Below are positions 1-7,916 of a DNA stretch of 64,000 nt, one piece after another (position 1 is the first letter of the stretch; each line of letters begins with the position of its first letter). The notes below the pieces were generated by a model. It was not told where the DNA came from. It saw only the letters and a list, made by a program, of their open reading frames with translations, and did not search any database. The stretch covers positions 1 through 64,000 of the forward strand of contig CABIZO010000007.1 of the NCBI GenBank assembly GCA_902363255.1, given 5' to 3'. The translations under genes were made by a program, and so were the position numbers. The stretch comes from Peptostreptococcaceae bacterium. Its GTDB lineage: Bacteria > Bacillota > Clostridia > Peptostreptococcales > Peptostreptococcaceae.

Positions 1-232
<232 letters not shown>

Positions 233-298
233 AAGTTATATCTTAAATGTTAGCAGTTTTGAAAGTACTAACAAAAGTTAATACTTTAGATGAAGATT

Positions 299-416
<118 letters not shown>

Positions 417-421
417 AATGT

Positions 422-496
422 TCCAAGGTAGCTCAACGGTGGAGCACTCGGCTGTTAACCGATAGGCTGAGGGTTCGAGTCCCTCCCTTGGAGCCA
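422..496 (+). tRNA. tRNA-Asn (GTT)
   Basis: Full cloverleaf: acceptor TCCAAGG pairs with CCTTGGA, anticodon GTT, encoded CCA end. First of eight tRNAs after the rRNA operon. Confidence 0.96.
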
Positions 497-503
497 AGAA
501 AGT

Positions 504-593
504 GCCGAAGTGGCGGAACTGGCAGACGCACAGGACTTAAAATCCTGCGAAACTTATACTTTCGTACCGGTTCGATTCCGGTCTTCGGCACCA
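504..593 (+). tRNA. tRNA-Leu (TAA)
   Basis: A 90-base tRNA with a long variable arm, as expected for leucine tRNAs. The acceptor GCCGAAG/CTTCGGC, anticodon TAA and encoded CCA are all visible. Confidence 0.96.
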
Positions 594-602
594 AATTAAT
601 AT

Positions 603-678
603 CGCGGAGTGGAGCAGTTGGCAGCTCGTCGGGCTCATAACCCGAAGGTCACAGGTTCAAGTCCTGTCTCCGCAACCA
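603..678 (+). tRNA. initiator tRNA-fMet (CAT)
   Basis: Anticodon CAT. Two initiator hallmarks are visible: the unpaired C1-A72 at the end of the acceptor stem (C603/A674) and three consecutive G-C pairs in the anticodon stem (GGG/CCC). CCA is encoded. Confidence 0.96.
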
Positions 679-690
679 TTTAAATATTAT

Positions 691-765
691 GGCTCATTGG
701 TCAAGCGGTCAAGACACCGCCCTTTCACGGCGGTAACAGGGGTTCGATTCCCCTATGAGTCACCA
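691..765 (+). tRNA. tRNA-Glu (TTC)
   Basis: Acceptor GGCTCAT pairs with ATGAGTC, with one G-T pair. The anticodon is TTC and CCA is encoded. Confidence 0.96.
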
Positions 766-766
766 T

Positions 767-840
767 GCGGGTGTAGCTCAATGGTAGAGTTCCGGCCTTC
801 CAAGCCGGCTGTGAGGGTTCGATCCCCTTCACCCGCTCCA
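767..840 (+). tRNA. tRNA-Gly (TCC)
   Basis: Acceptor GCGGGTG/CACCCGC, anticodon TCC, encoded CCA. It begins one base after the tRNA-Glu CCA, so the two are processed from one transcript. Confidence 0.96.
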
Positions 841-853
841 ATTTATTTATCCC

Positions 854-929
854 GGGACCATAGCTCAGCTGGGAGAGCACCTGCCTTACAAGCAGGGGGT
901 CACAGGTTCGAGCCCTGTTGGTCCCACCA
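854..929 (+). tRNA. tRNA-Val (TAC)
   Basis: Acceptor GGGACCA/TGGTCCC, anticodon TAC, encoded CCA. Confidence 0.96.
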
Positions 930-943
930 ATTTACAATTTAAT

Positions 944-1018
944 GCGGGAATAGTTCAGTGGTAGAGCGCAACCTTGCCAAGGTTGAAGTCGCGAGTTCGA
1001 ATCTCGTTTCCCGCTCCA
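944..1018 (+). tRNA. tRNA-Gly (GCC)
   Basis: Acceptor GCGGGAA/TTCCCGC, anticodon GCC, encoded CCA. It is the second glycine tRNA of the cluster, reading a different codon set from the TCC one. Confidence 0.96.
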
Positions 1019-1026
1019 ATAAATAT

Positions 1027-1103
<77 letters not shown>

Positions 1104-1106
1104 ATC

Positions 1107-1136
1107 AAAGTTTCACATTAGTGAAACTTTTTTTTT
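1107..1136 (+). terminator. terminator of the rRNA/tRNA operon
   Basis: Nine-pair stem AAGTTTCAC / GTGAAACTT with a four-base loop, followed by a run of nine or more T. It lies five bases after the last tRNA. Confidence 0.9.
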
Positions 1137-1226
1137 ATAAAAATTTAAAAAATGAAATAAACATGTAAGTTTAGCATTATAATAAAAAATATAAATATAA
1201 TATACTGGATTTTTAAAGAAGATAGT

Positions 1227-1256
1227 TTGTATATAGTTGTGTTATTATAGTATAAT
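1227..1256 (+). promoter_or_regulatory. candidate housekeeping promoter for cdaA-cdaR
   Basis: TTGTAT (1227-1232), an 18-base spacer and a perfect TATAAT (1251-1256), located 45 bases before the cdaA start. The -35 is only a partial match. Confidence 0.5.
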
Positions 1257-1301
1257 ACATAGTGTAAAAGATTAAGAAACTATTGAACAGGAGGATAAAA
1301 T

Positions 1302-2147
1302 ATGTCCGATATAAATTCTTTTTTAAATGGTTTTATTGATATAATATTAAGAATGAGCATATATGATGTTGTAGATATATTAATTGTAGCTTACATATTC
1401 TATAAAATATTTATGTTTATAAAGGATACTAGAGCAGAACAAGTTTTTAAAGGCATAGTAGTCTTATTGCTAGCTACACAGCTGAGTTCTGTATTTAAAT
1501 TGCATACACTTTATTGGATACTAGTAAATGCACTTAATGTTGGTGTGATAGCTTTATGTATAATATTTCAACCAGAACTTAGAGCTGGATTTGAACATTT
1601 AGGTAGAGCCAACTTTAATTTACTTGGTAAAAGTGGAGAAAATGCTGAAAGTAAAAAACTAGATAAGACGATAGATGAAATTGTAGAAACATTATATTCT
1701 TTATCAAGACAAAAAATAGGGGCTCTTATTATATTAGAAAGAGAAACAAAAATATCAGATATAATAGGAACCGGTACTATAATAGATGGGGATGTTTCAA
1801 GACAATTATTAATAAATATATTTATACCCAATACACCTCTTCATGATGGAGCAGTTGTAATAAGGGATAATAAAGTAAAGGCAGCAGCATGTTTTTTACC
1901 TTTAAGTCAAAGTAAAGATTTAACAAAGGACTTAGGAACTAGACATAGGGCTGGTGTTGGAATAAGTGAAGTTTCTGACTGTATTACTTTGATAGTATCT
2001 GAAGAAACTGGAGAAGTTTCTATAGCTAAATCAGGAAAATTGTATAGAGATATTGCAAAAGAAAGAATGGCAAATATTTTAAAGAAAAATTTAAATAAAA
2101 CAACAACAGAAGATAAAAGTTTCTTTAAAGGTGGGATATTTAAATGA
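1302..2147 (+). CDS. cdaA: diadenylate cyclase CdaA (c-di-AMP synthase)
   Basis: Membrane-bound enzyme that joins two ATP into the second messenger c-di-AMP, which controls potassium uptake, osmolytes and wall homeostasis in Firmicutes. The 281 residues fit the CdaA/DacA family: three hydrophobic helices in roughly the first 90 residues, then the DAC domain. The catalytic DGA motif is at 182-184 and the RHR motif at 214-216. An AGGAGG ribosome site precedes the ATG. Its TGA stop overlaps the ATG of cdaR by four bases (ATGA), so the two are translationally coupled. In Bacillus and Listeria the order is cdaA-cdaR-glmM, and glmM here lies about 6 kb downstream with the ptb-vor cluster between them. 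Confidence 0.95.
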   Translation: MSDINSFLNGFIDIILRMSIYDVVDILIVAYIFYKIFMFIKDTRAEQVFKGIVVLLLATQLSSVFKLHTLYWILVNALNVGVIALCIIFQPELRAGFEHLGRANFNLLGKSGENAESKKLDKTIDEIVETLYSLSRQKIGALIILERETKISDIIGTGTIIDGDVSRQLLINIFIPNTPLHDGAVVIRDNKVKAAACFLPLSQSKDLTKDLGTRHRAGVGISEVSDCITLIVSEETGEVSIAKSGKLYRDIAKERMANILKKNLNKTTTEDKSFFKGGIFK

Positions 2148-3307
2148 AGAATAGTTTGAATAGAAATACCAGGATAAAATTAATATCTCTACTTAGTGCT
2201 ATGGTATTGTGGATGTATGTCATGGCTATAGTGGATCCAGAAGATACAAAACTGTTTGAAAATATACCAGTTACAGTAACAAATACAGAAGAGTTAGAAG
2301 ATGATGATTTGGTTGTCTATCCAGAATCAGATTTAGTGGCTGATATTTATATAACGGGAAAATTGTCTGATTTGCAAAAAATAAGTGAAGATGACATACA
2401 TATCTATGGATCTATAAATAATCCAATAGAAGGTAAAAATTATCTTTATTTAAAGGTTAATACAACTAAGCAAGTGTCATATGAATTCAAATCAGATTTT
2501 ATAGTTGTTAAATTAGAAAAGCTTATGCATCAAGAGAAAGATATTAATCCTGAAATAGTTGGGGAATATAAGGATGATGTAGATACTGTAACATTGAAAC
2601 AAAGTTCAGTAAATATATCAGGACCGAGGGTCTTAATAGAGCAAGTTGACTATATAAAGGCTACTGTTCAGGTAGATAGTAAAGATAAGTTAACTCAAAG
2701 GGTTAAACTAATACCTACAGATGTAAATGGAAAAGAAGTTAAAGGTGTTAATCTCGATGTAAAAAGTATAAATGCAGATATTACTTTTTTAGAAGAAAAA
2801 CAGGTTCCTATAAATATTCAATTGAATGATGAAACTGAGGATGCAAAGGGATATGAAATAACACCAGAATCAGTAATAATAAAGGGGAAAAAGGAAGTAT
2901 TAAATAAAATTAATTATATAAATACTAAAAAAATAGACTCTACAGATATAGGCGTATCTAAAAAAATAGATTTAGTTATTCCAGAAGGTATAACAGCAGA
3001 TGAAGTTACTGCAGTGGTTAAACCAAAGGATAAGGAGAGTTTAATTCAAAGGTTGATATATAATAATTCTGAAATAGAGCTTAGAAATAATACACAGGAA
3101 GTATCTCTAACAGATTTGAATATTCCTGATAGCATAAATGTAGAAGTGCAATTAGACGATTCTAATATGAAGTTATCTAAATCAGATATAAAATTATATA
3201 TAGACTTAGAAGGTGGATACGATGAAACAAGAGAATATGAAATTAAGTATGAGTCAGATATATCTTTTAAGAATATGAAGATAATACCTAGTACAATTGG
3301 AAAATAA
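2144..3307 (+). CDS. cdaR: CdaA regulator CdaR (YbbR-domain protein)
   Basis: Extracytoplasmic regulator of the diadenylate cyclase encoded just upstream, inferred from the conserved cdaA-cdaR pairing. The protein (387 residues) has one N-terminal membrane segment at about residues 10-29, followed by a long beta-rich region with several YbbR-type repeats. These can be recognised by recurring segments resembling NISGPRVLIEQVDYIKA and VIIKGKKEVLNKINYI. There is no catalytic motif. The start overlaps the end of cdaA by four bases, and a strong terminator follows. Confidence 0.88.
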   Translation: MKNSLNRNTRIKLISLLSAMVLWMYVMAIVDPEDTKLFENIPVTVTNTEELEDDDLVVYPESDLVADIYITGKLSDLQKISEDDIHIYGSINNPIEGKNYLYLKVNTTKQVSYEFKSDFIVVKLEKLMHQEKDINPEIVGEYKDDVDTVTLKQSSVNISGPRVLIEQVDYIKATVQVDSKDKLTQRVKLIPTDVNGKEVKGVNLDVKSINADITFLEEKQVPINIQLNDETEDAKGYEITPESVIIKGKKEVLNKINYINTKKIDSTDIGVSKKIDLVIPEGITADEVTAVVKPKDKESLIQRLIYNNSEIELRNNTQEVSLTDLNIPDSINVEVQLDDSNMKLSKSDIKLYIDLEGGYDETREYEIKYESDISFKNMKIIPSTIGK

Positions 3308-3321
3308 AATATTTATGTAAA

Positions 3322-3374
3322 ATAAGTGTAATCTAGCTGATGTTTTGTATACAAATCAGCTGATTACACTTTTT
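3322..3374 (+). terminator. terminator after cdaA-cdaR
   Basis: Long stem: AAGTGTAATC plus AGCTGAT on the left pair with ATCAGCT plus GATTACACTT on the right, with one bulged T, and a short T run follows. Confidence 0.85.
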
Positions 3375-3377
3375 AAA

Positions 3378-3395
3378 TTGTTAAGAAATTGTCAA
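3378..3395 (+). promoter_or_regulatory. candidate Rex operator upstream of ptb
   Basis: TTGTTAAGAAATTGTCAA compared with the Rex consensus TTGTTAA-N4-TTAACAA: the left half is perfect and the right half differs at two positions. It covers the -35 hexamer of the promoter described at 3389-3417, the right place for a repressor. Two mismatches in an AT-rich region leave real room for chance. Confidence 0.4.
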
Positions 3396-3417
3396 ATTAG
3401 AGTTTAAAAAATATAGT
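3389..3417 (+). promoter_or_regulatory. promoter for ptb-buk-vor operon
   Basis: TTGTCA (3389-3394), a 17-base spacer and TATAGT (3412-3417), giving a predicted start near 3424. It lies just after the cdaR terminator, and the CodY box starts about 28 bases into the transcript. Confidence 0.6.
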
Positions 3418-3451
3418 ATATCTATAAAATGTATTAAAAAAATCAAGTTGG

Positions 3452-3466
3452 AATTTTCTGAAAATT
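3452..3466 (+). promoter_or_regulatory. CodY box (perfect consensus match)
   Basis: AATTTTCTGAAAATT equals the CodY consensus AATTTTCWGAAAATT at every position. CodY is the GTP- and branched-chain-amino-acid-sensing repressor of low-G+C Firmicutes. The site lies downstream of the predicted start of a transcript encoding branched-chain acid fermentation, consistent with repression by road-block. Confidence 0.8.
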
Positions 3467-3841
3467 TATTTTTTTTGTCAGAAAAAGTAGTTGTAAAAAA
3501 ATATTTATGCGATAGAAATGGCTTATATACTCATTGAATTTGAATATAAATGAACAAAAGCAATGATAATTAAAAAATTTATTTAAAATTTCATTTTAAT
3601 ATTATACAATCATAAATAATATTATGCTAGAATATATGTAGGTAGAAAAAAATGTAAAAACTTAAAAATTAAAGTGTACATATTTTTAAATGTAAAATCC
3701 AATCTAATCTTAGTGTAATGAAAATCTTATACTAGGGGTTAAAACAAGTCAATAAGTCAAATATTAAATTATTTAAATCAAAAGTGCATCAATTAAGGCC
3801 AAGTTTAAAACAACTAAATAAATATAATTTAGGAGGAGAAA
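3467..3841 (+). other. long AT-rich leader before ptb
   Basis: About 375 bases with no credible ORF, no recognisable riboswitch and no T-tailed hairpin. If the promoter at 3389-3417 is the active one, this is an unusually long untranslated leader. Otherwise a second promoter lies inside it that I cannot identify with confidence. Confidence 0.5.
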
Positions 3842-4744
3842 ATGAGGAACATAGATGATATCATAAAATTTGCAAAAGAAAGAGGACCAAAAACTGTTTC
3901 AGTAGCTTGTTGTCAAGACAAAGAAGTACTTATAGCTGTTGAAAACGCAAGAAAAGAAAACATAGTAAATGCAATTTTAGTTGGGGATATTGAAAAAACT
4001 AAGGAAATTGCAGAGGAATTAAAAATAAGTCTAGAAAATTATAAATTAATAGATATAAAAGACTTATCAGAGGCTTGTCTAAAAGCTGTAGAATTAGTAT
4101 CTAGTGGAGAAGCTCATATGGTTATGAAGGGTTTAGTAGATACTTCAATAATATTAAAAGCTGTGCTTAATAAAGAAATTGGTTTAAGAACAGGAAATAT
4201 ATTAAGTCATGTAGCAGTATTTGATATAGAGGGATATGATAGATTATTTTTTATCACAGATGCAGCAATGAACTTAGCTCCTAATGTTAATGAAAAGAAA
4301 CAAATAATTGAAAATGCATGCTCTGTTGCCAAATCATTAGACATTGAGGAACCAAAAGTAGCGTTAATTTGCGCAAAGGAAAAGGTTAACCCAAAGATGA
4401 AAGATACTGTAGAGGCAAAAGAACTGGAGGATATGTACCTAAGAGGGGAAATAACGGGATGTGTTGTAGGAGGTCCTTTTGCTTTAGATAATGCTATAAG
4501 TGAAGAGGCAGCTAAACACAAAGGTATGAGTCATCCAGTAGCAGGAAAAGCAGATATACTAGTAGTTCCAGATATAGAAGCAGGAAACGTATTATATAAA
4601 TCTATAGCCTTTTTTGCAAAATGTGAAAATGCAGGTTTAATAGTAGGAGCAAAAGCACCAATTATATTAACATCTAGAGCTGATAGTGATAAAACAAAGC
4701 TAAATTCAATAGCTCTAGGAGTTCTAGCAAGTGTAAAAAAATAA
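3842..4744 (+). CDS. ptb: phosphate butyryltransferase
   Basis: Converts butyryl-CoA (and often branched acyl-CoAs such as isobutyryl- or isovaleryl-CoA) plus phosphate into the acyl phosphate and CoA. The 300-residue length is that of the phosphate acetyl/butaryl transferase family, and the family pattern is visible across the whole protein: VMKGLVDTSIILKAVL at about 97-112, RLFFITDAAMNLAPN at about 134-148 and VVPDIEAGNVLYKS near 241-254. A GGAGG ribosome site sits before the ATG. It is followed 26 bases later by butyrate kinase, so the pair makes ATP from acyl-CoA. Placement with a 2-oxoacid oxidoreductase suggests branched-chain substrates. Confidence 0.92.
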   Translation: MRNIDDIIKFAKERGPKTVSVACCQDKEVLIAVENARKENIVNAILVGDIEKTKEIAEELKISLENYKLIDIKDLSEACLKAVELVSSGEAHMVMKGLVDTSIILKAVLNKEIGLRTGNILSHVAVFDIEGYDRLFFITDAAMNLAPNVNEKKQIIENACSVAKSLDIEEPKVALICAKEKVNPKMKDTVEAKELEDMYLRGEITGCVVGGPFALDNAISEEAAKHKGMSHPVAGKADILVVPDIEAGNVLYKSIAFFAKCENAGLIVGAKAPIILTSRADSDKTKLNSIALGVLASVKK

Positions 4745-4770
4745 TATAAAGATAAAGGAAGGTTATTATA

Positions 4771-5862
4771 GTGGGAGAGTATAAAATATTAACTATAAAT
4801 CCAGGTTCAACGTCAACGAAGATTGCTGTCTTTAAAAATGAGGAATTGTTATATGAAAAAACATTGAGACATTCTTCAGATGAAATAGATAAATATGAAA
4901 AAATAGCAGATCAATTTGAATTTAGAAAACAAGTTATAGAAGATTCTTTAAAAGAAGCAAACTTAAAAATTGAAGACTTAGATGCAATAGTAGGTAGGGG
5001 AGGACTTTTAAAACCAATACAAGGTGGAACTTATACAGTAAGTGATGTAATGGTTGAAGATTTAAAAGTTGGAGTACTAGGAGAACATGCCTCTAATCTA
5101 GGGGGAATAATTGCAAAGGAAATGGCTGATGAAGTTTCTATACCATCTTTTATAGTAGATCCAGTTGTTGTTGATGAAATGGAAGATGTGGCAAGAATAT
5201 CTGGAGTACCAGAAATACCAAGGATAAGTATCTTCCATGCTTTAAACCAAAAGGCAATAGGAAGAAGAGCAGCTAAGGATATAAATAAGAATTATGAAGA
5301 CTGCAATTTCTTAATTGTCCACATGGGAGGAGGCGTTACCGTTGGAGCTCATAAAAAAGGTAAGGTAATAGATAATACTAATGGGCTTGATGGAGAAGGA
5401 CCATTCTCACCAGAAAGAAGTGGAGGACTTCCAGTTGGCGGTTTAATGAGATTATGTTATGGAGATCAATTAAGCAAAGCAGAAATAGGAAAGAGAATAA
5501 AAGGTAATGGTGGAGTAGTTGCTTATTTAGGAACTAATGATATAAGAGAAGTCGAAGATATGATTTCTAAAGGGAATGAAAAGGCAACTTTAATATACGA
5601 TGCTATGGTTTATCAAATATGCAAAGAAATAGGAGCCTATGCTACTGTTCTTAAAGGAGAAGTGGATGCAATAATCTTAACTGGAGGAATTGCTTATTCT
5701 CAAAGAATAAGAGAGCAAATAGAAGAAAGAGTTAAATTTATAGCACCTGTAAAAGCTTATCCAGGAGAAGATGAAATGATAGCTCTTGCACAAGGTGGTC
5801 TTAGAGTATTGAATGGAGAAGAAAAAGCATTAGATTATGAAAAAGAAGCTTTAGCTTATTAA
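4771..5862 (+). CDS. buk: butyrate kinase
   Basis: Transfers phosphate from butyryl phosphate (or a branched acyl phosphate) to ADP, the ATP-forming step after Ptb. The 363 residues fit the acetokinase-fold butyrate kinases: INPGSTSTKIAVF near residue 9-21 is the first phosphate-binding loop, VHMGGGVTVGAH lies near 184-195 and ILTGGIAYS near 303-311. The start is GTG, chosen because GGAAGG lies at proper distance and no ATG fits the family N-terminus. It is in the same operon as ptb and the ferredoxin oxidoreductase genes. Confidence 0.93.
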   Translation: MGEYKILTINPGSTSTKIAVFKNEELLYEKTLRHSSDEIDKYEKIADQFEFRKQVIEDSLKEANLKIEDLDAIVGRGGLLKPIQGGTYTVSDVMVEDLKVGVLGEHASNLGGIIAKEMADEVSIPSFIVDPVVVDEMEDVARISGVPEIPRISIFHALNQKAIGRRAAKDINKNYEDCNFLIVHMGGGVTVGAHKKGKVIDNTNGLDGEGPFSPERSGGLPVGGLMRLCYGDQLSKAEIGKRIKGNGGVVAYLGTNDIREVEDMISKGNEKATLIYDAMVYQICKEIGAYATVLKGEVDAIILTGGIAYSQRIREQIEERVKFIAPVKAYPGEDEMIALAQGGLRVLNGEEKALDYEKEALAY

Positions 5863-5890
5863 TATATATACTGAAAATAGGTGAAATTTT

Positions 5891-6568
5891 ATGATAAAAG
5901 ACGATAAAAGAGTTAGACTTTTTATAGGTCATTATGGAAGTGGAAAAAGTGAAGTTTCTATTAACTATGTAACTAGACTTAGAGAAGAAGTTGATGGAGA
6001 AGTCGCACTAGCAGATTTAGACGTAGTAAATGTATATTTTAGAACAAGAGAAAAGAAAGATTTAATGAGACAGTTGGGAATCACACCTATTGACAGTTCT
6101 ATAGAAACAACTACACTAGATGTTCCAGCTGTTTCAGCAGAAGTAATGAGACCGCTACATGATAACAAGGTTAATTATGTCCTAGATGTAGGCGGTGATA
6201 ATGTAGGTGGAAGAGTAGTTGGTAGATTTGCAGAACACTTTAAATCAGATGACTACGATATGTTTTTTGTAGTTAATGCAAATAGGGAGAAAACTCAAAC
6301 TGCTAAGGAAGTTCTTGGGTATATAGATGCCATAGAAGCTTCTTCAAAATTAAAGGTAACAGGTCTTGTAAATAATACACATCTATTAAGAGAAACAACA
6401 ATAGAAGATGTATTAAAAGGTCAAGAAGTTGCAAGGGAAGTATCTAAAATAAAGAATATACCTATTAAATATGTATGTTGTTTAGAAAGTCTTGTAGATA
6501 AGTTACCAAAAGATTTAGAAGGAGATATATTGCCTATAAAACTTTATCTAAGAGAACAATGGATGTAG
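5891..6568 (+). CDS. P-loop ATPase of unknown role in the ptb-buk-vor cluster
   Basis: A 225-residue protein with an N-terminal Walker A loop, GHYGSGKSE, at about residues 13-21, followed by ADLDVVN and a later VLDVGGDNVGGR segment, the pattern of MinD/CobQ/ParA-type nucleotide-binding proteins. No membrane segment or DNA-binding domain is evident. It lies between buk and the ferredoxin subunit with short gaps and the same orientation. I recall a homologue at the same place in C. difficile, annotated only as an ATPase. A role in maturing or assembling the oxidoreductase is possible but is only inference from context. Confidence 0.75.
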   Translation: MIKDDKRVRLFIGHYGSGKSEVSINYVTRLREEVDGEVALADLDVVNVYFRTREKKDLMRQLGITPIDSSIETTTLDVPAVSAEVMRPLHDNKVNYVLDVGGDNVGGRVVGRFAEHFKSDDYDMFFVVNANREKTQTAKEVLGYIDAIEASSKLKVTGLVNNTHLLRETTIEDVLKGQEVAREVSKIKNIPIKYVCCLESLVDKLPKDLEGDILPIKLYLREQWM

Positions 6569-6611
6569 TTTTGAGCTCAATATATAAGAAATAATTAAGG
6601 GAGGCTTAACA

Positions 6612-6827
6612 ATGGCTAAAGGGAGAGTAATTTTCAACGTAGAACGTTGCAAAAGTTGTGGACTATGTATAGAAGCATGTCCAAAAGGAATACTTGCAAT
6701 TGACACAGAGGTTATAAATGCAAAAGGTTATAACCCAGCTAAAATAGTTGATGAAGAAAAATGCGTTGGATGCGCAAGTTGTGCATTAATGTGTCCAGAT
6801 GTAGTTATTACAGTAGAAAGAGATTAA
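6612..6827 (+). CDS. vorD: 2-oxoacid:ferredoxin oxidoreductase, delta (ferredoxin) subunit
   Basis: A 71-residue two-cluster ferredoxin with motifs CKSCGLCIEACP and CVGCASCALMCP, each binding one [4Fe-4S] cluster. It passes electrons from the thiamine-diphosphate site of the oxidoreductase to free ferredoxin. It is the first of four consecutive subunit genes (delta, alpha, beta, gamma). A strong GGGAGG ribosome site precedes it. Confidence 0.9.
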   Translation: MAKGRVIFNVERCKSCGLCIEACPKGILAIDTEVINAKGYNPAKIVDEEKCVGCASCALMCPDVVITVERD

Positions 6828-6854
6828 TTATTTTTATAATAAGGGGGATTAATA

Positions 6855-7916
6855 ATGGCTAAAATTCTTATGAAAGGTAACGAAGCATTTGGTAAAGCAG
6901 CTATAGAAGCTGGTTGCCACTACTTCTTTGGTTATCCAATAACTCCACAAAGTGAGTTACCAGAATATTTATCAAGAGAACTACCTAAGGTTGGAGGAGC
7001 TTTTGTACAAGCAGAATCTGAAGTTGCAGCTATAAATATGGTTTATGGTGCAGGAGGAACTGGTACAAGAGTTATGACATCATCATCTTCACCAGGGGTA
7101 GCATTAAAACAAGAAGGAATAACATACTGTGCAGGAGCGGAAGTTCCATGCGTAGTTTTAAATATAATGAGAGGTGGTCCAGGTCTTGGAACAATACAAC
7201 CATCTCAAGCAGATTACTACATGTCAACAAAAGGTGGAGGAAATGGAGATTATAGAACTCCAGTATTTGCTCCAGCATCTGTTCAAGAGGCAGTTGATAT
7301 GATAATAGAAGCTTTTGATGTGGCTGATATATATAGAACTCCAGTTATGGTTGTTGCAGATGGTATGATAGGCCAAATGATGGAACCAGTTGATTTCGAA
7401 AAAGAAAGAAAAAATAGAGAGGTACCAGAAAAAACTTGGGCTGCAAACGGAACAAAAGGTCAAAGAAAACCTAATGTAATAAACTCTTTATACTTACAAT
7501 CAGAAGAATTAGAAGAACACAATTTGAACCTTGAGAAGAAATACAAAGCAATAGAAGAAAATGAAGTTCAATATGAAATGTATCATACTGAAGATGCTGA
7601 ATTAGTTTTCGTTGCTTATGGAACTGTATCAAGAATAGTTAAAACAACAGTAGATCAAATGAGAGAAGAAGGACACAAAGTAGGTTTAATAAGACCTAAA
7701 ACTTTATGGCCATTCCCTAATAAAGCATTTAAAGAAATACCAAATGCTAAAAACTTATTAGTTGTTGAAATGAGTTTAGGACAAATGATAGACGATGTTA
7801 AACTAGCTTGTGAATGTAAATTACCAGTAGACTTCTACGGAAGATCAGGTGGTATGATACCATCTCCAGCTGAAATAGCTAACAAAGCTAAAGAATTAAT
7901 AGGGGGTGCTAAATAA
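6855..7916 (+). CDS. vorB: 2-oxoacid:ferredoxin oxidoreductase, alpha subunit (VorB-type)
   Basis: Alpha subunit (353 residues) of the four-subunit enzyme that oxidatively decarboxylates 2-oxoacids to acyl-CoA, reducing ferredoxin. The family N-terminus KGNEAFGKAAIEAGCHYFFG and the following GYPITPQSELPEY are clear. The region MTSSSSPGVALKQEGI is the conserved pyrimidine-binding segment. The ptb-buk context favours branched-chain 2-oxoacids (from valine, leucine, isoleucine) rather than 2-oxoglutarate, but sequence alone does not settle Vor against Kor. The stop overlaps the next start by one base (TAATG). Confidence 0.88.
   Translation: MAKILMKGNEAFGKAAIEAGCHYFFGYPITPQSELPEYLSRELPKVGGAFVQAESEVAAINMVYGAGGTGTRVMTSSSSPGVALKQEGITYCAGAEVPCVVLNIMRGGPGLGTIQPSQADYYMSTKGGGNGDYRTPVFAPASVQEAVDMIIEAFDVADIYRTPVMVVADGMIGQMMEPVDFEKERKNREVPEKTWAANGTKGQRKPNVINSLYLQSEELEEHNLNLEKKYKAIEENEVQYEMYHTEDAELVFVAYGTVSRIVKTTVDQMREEGHKVGLIRPKTLWPFPNKAFKEIPNAKNLLVVEMSLGQMIDDVKLACECKLPVDFYGRSGGMIPSPAEIANKAKELIGGAK

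Noticed and set aside
697..942. Open reading frame across the tRNA cluster
   Set aside because: It lies wholly over tRNA-Glu, tRNA-Gly and tRNA-Val genes and only reflects their sequence.
3308..3841. Sigma-54 promoter for ptb-buk as in some clostridia
   Set aside because: No TGGCAC-N5-TTGCW-type -24/-12 element could be found, while a good sigma-A promoter is present.
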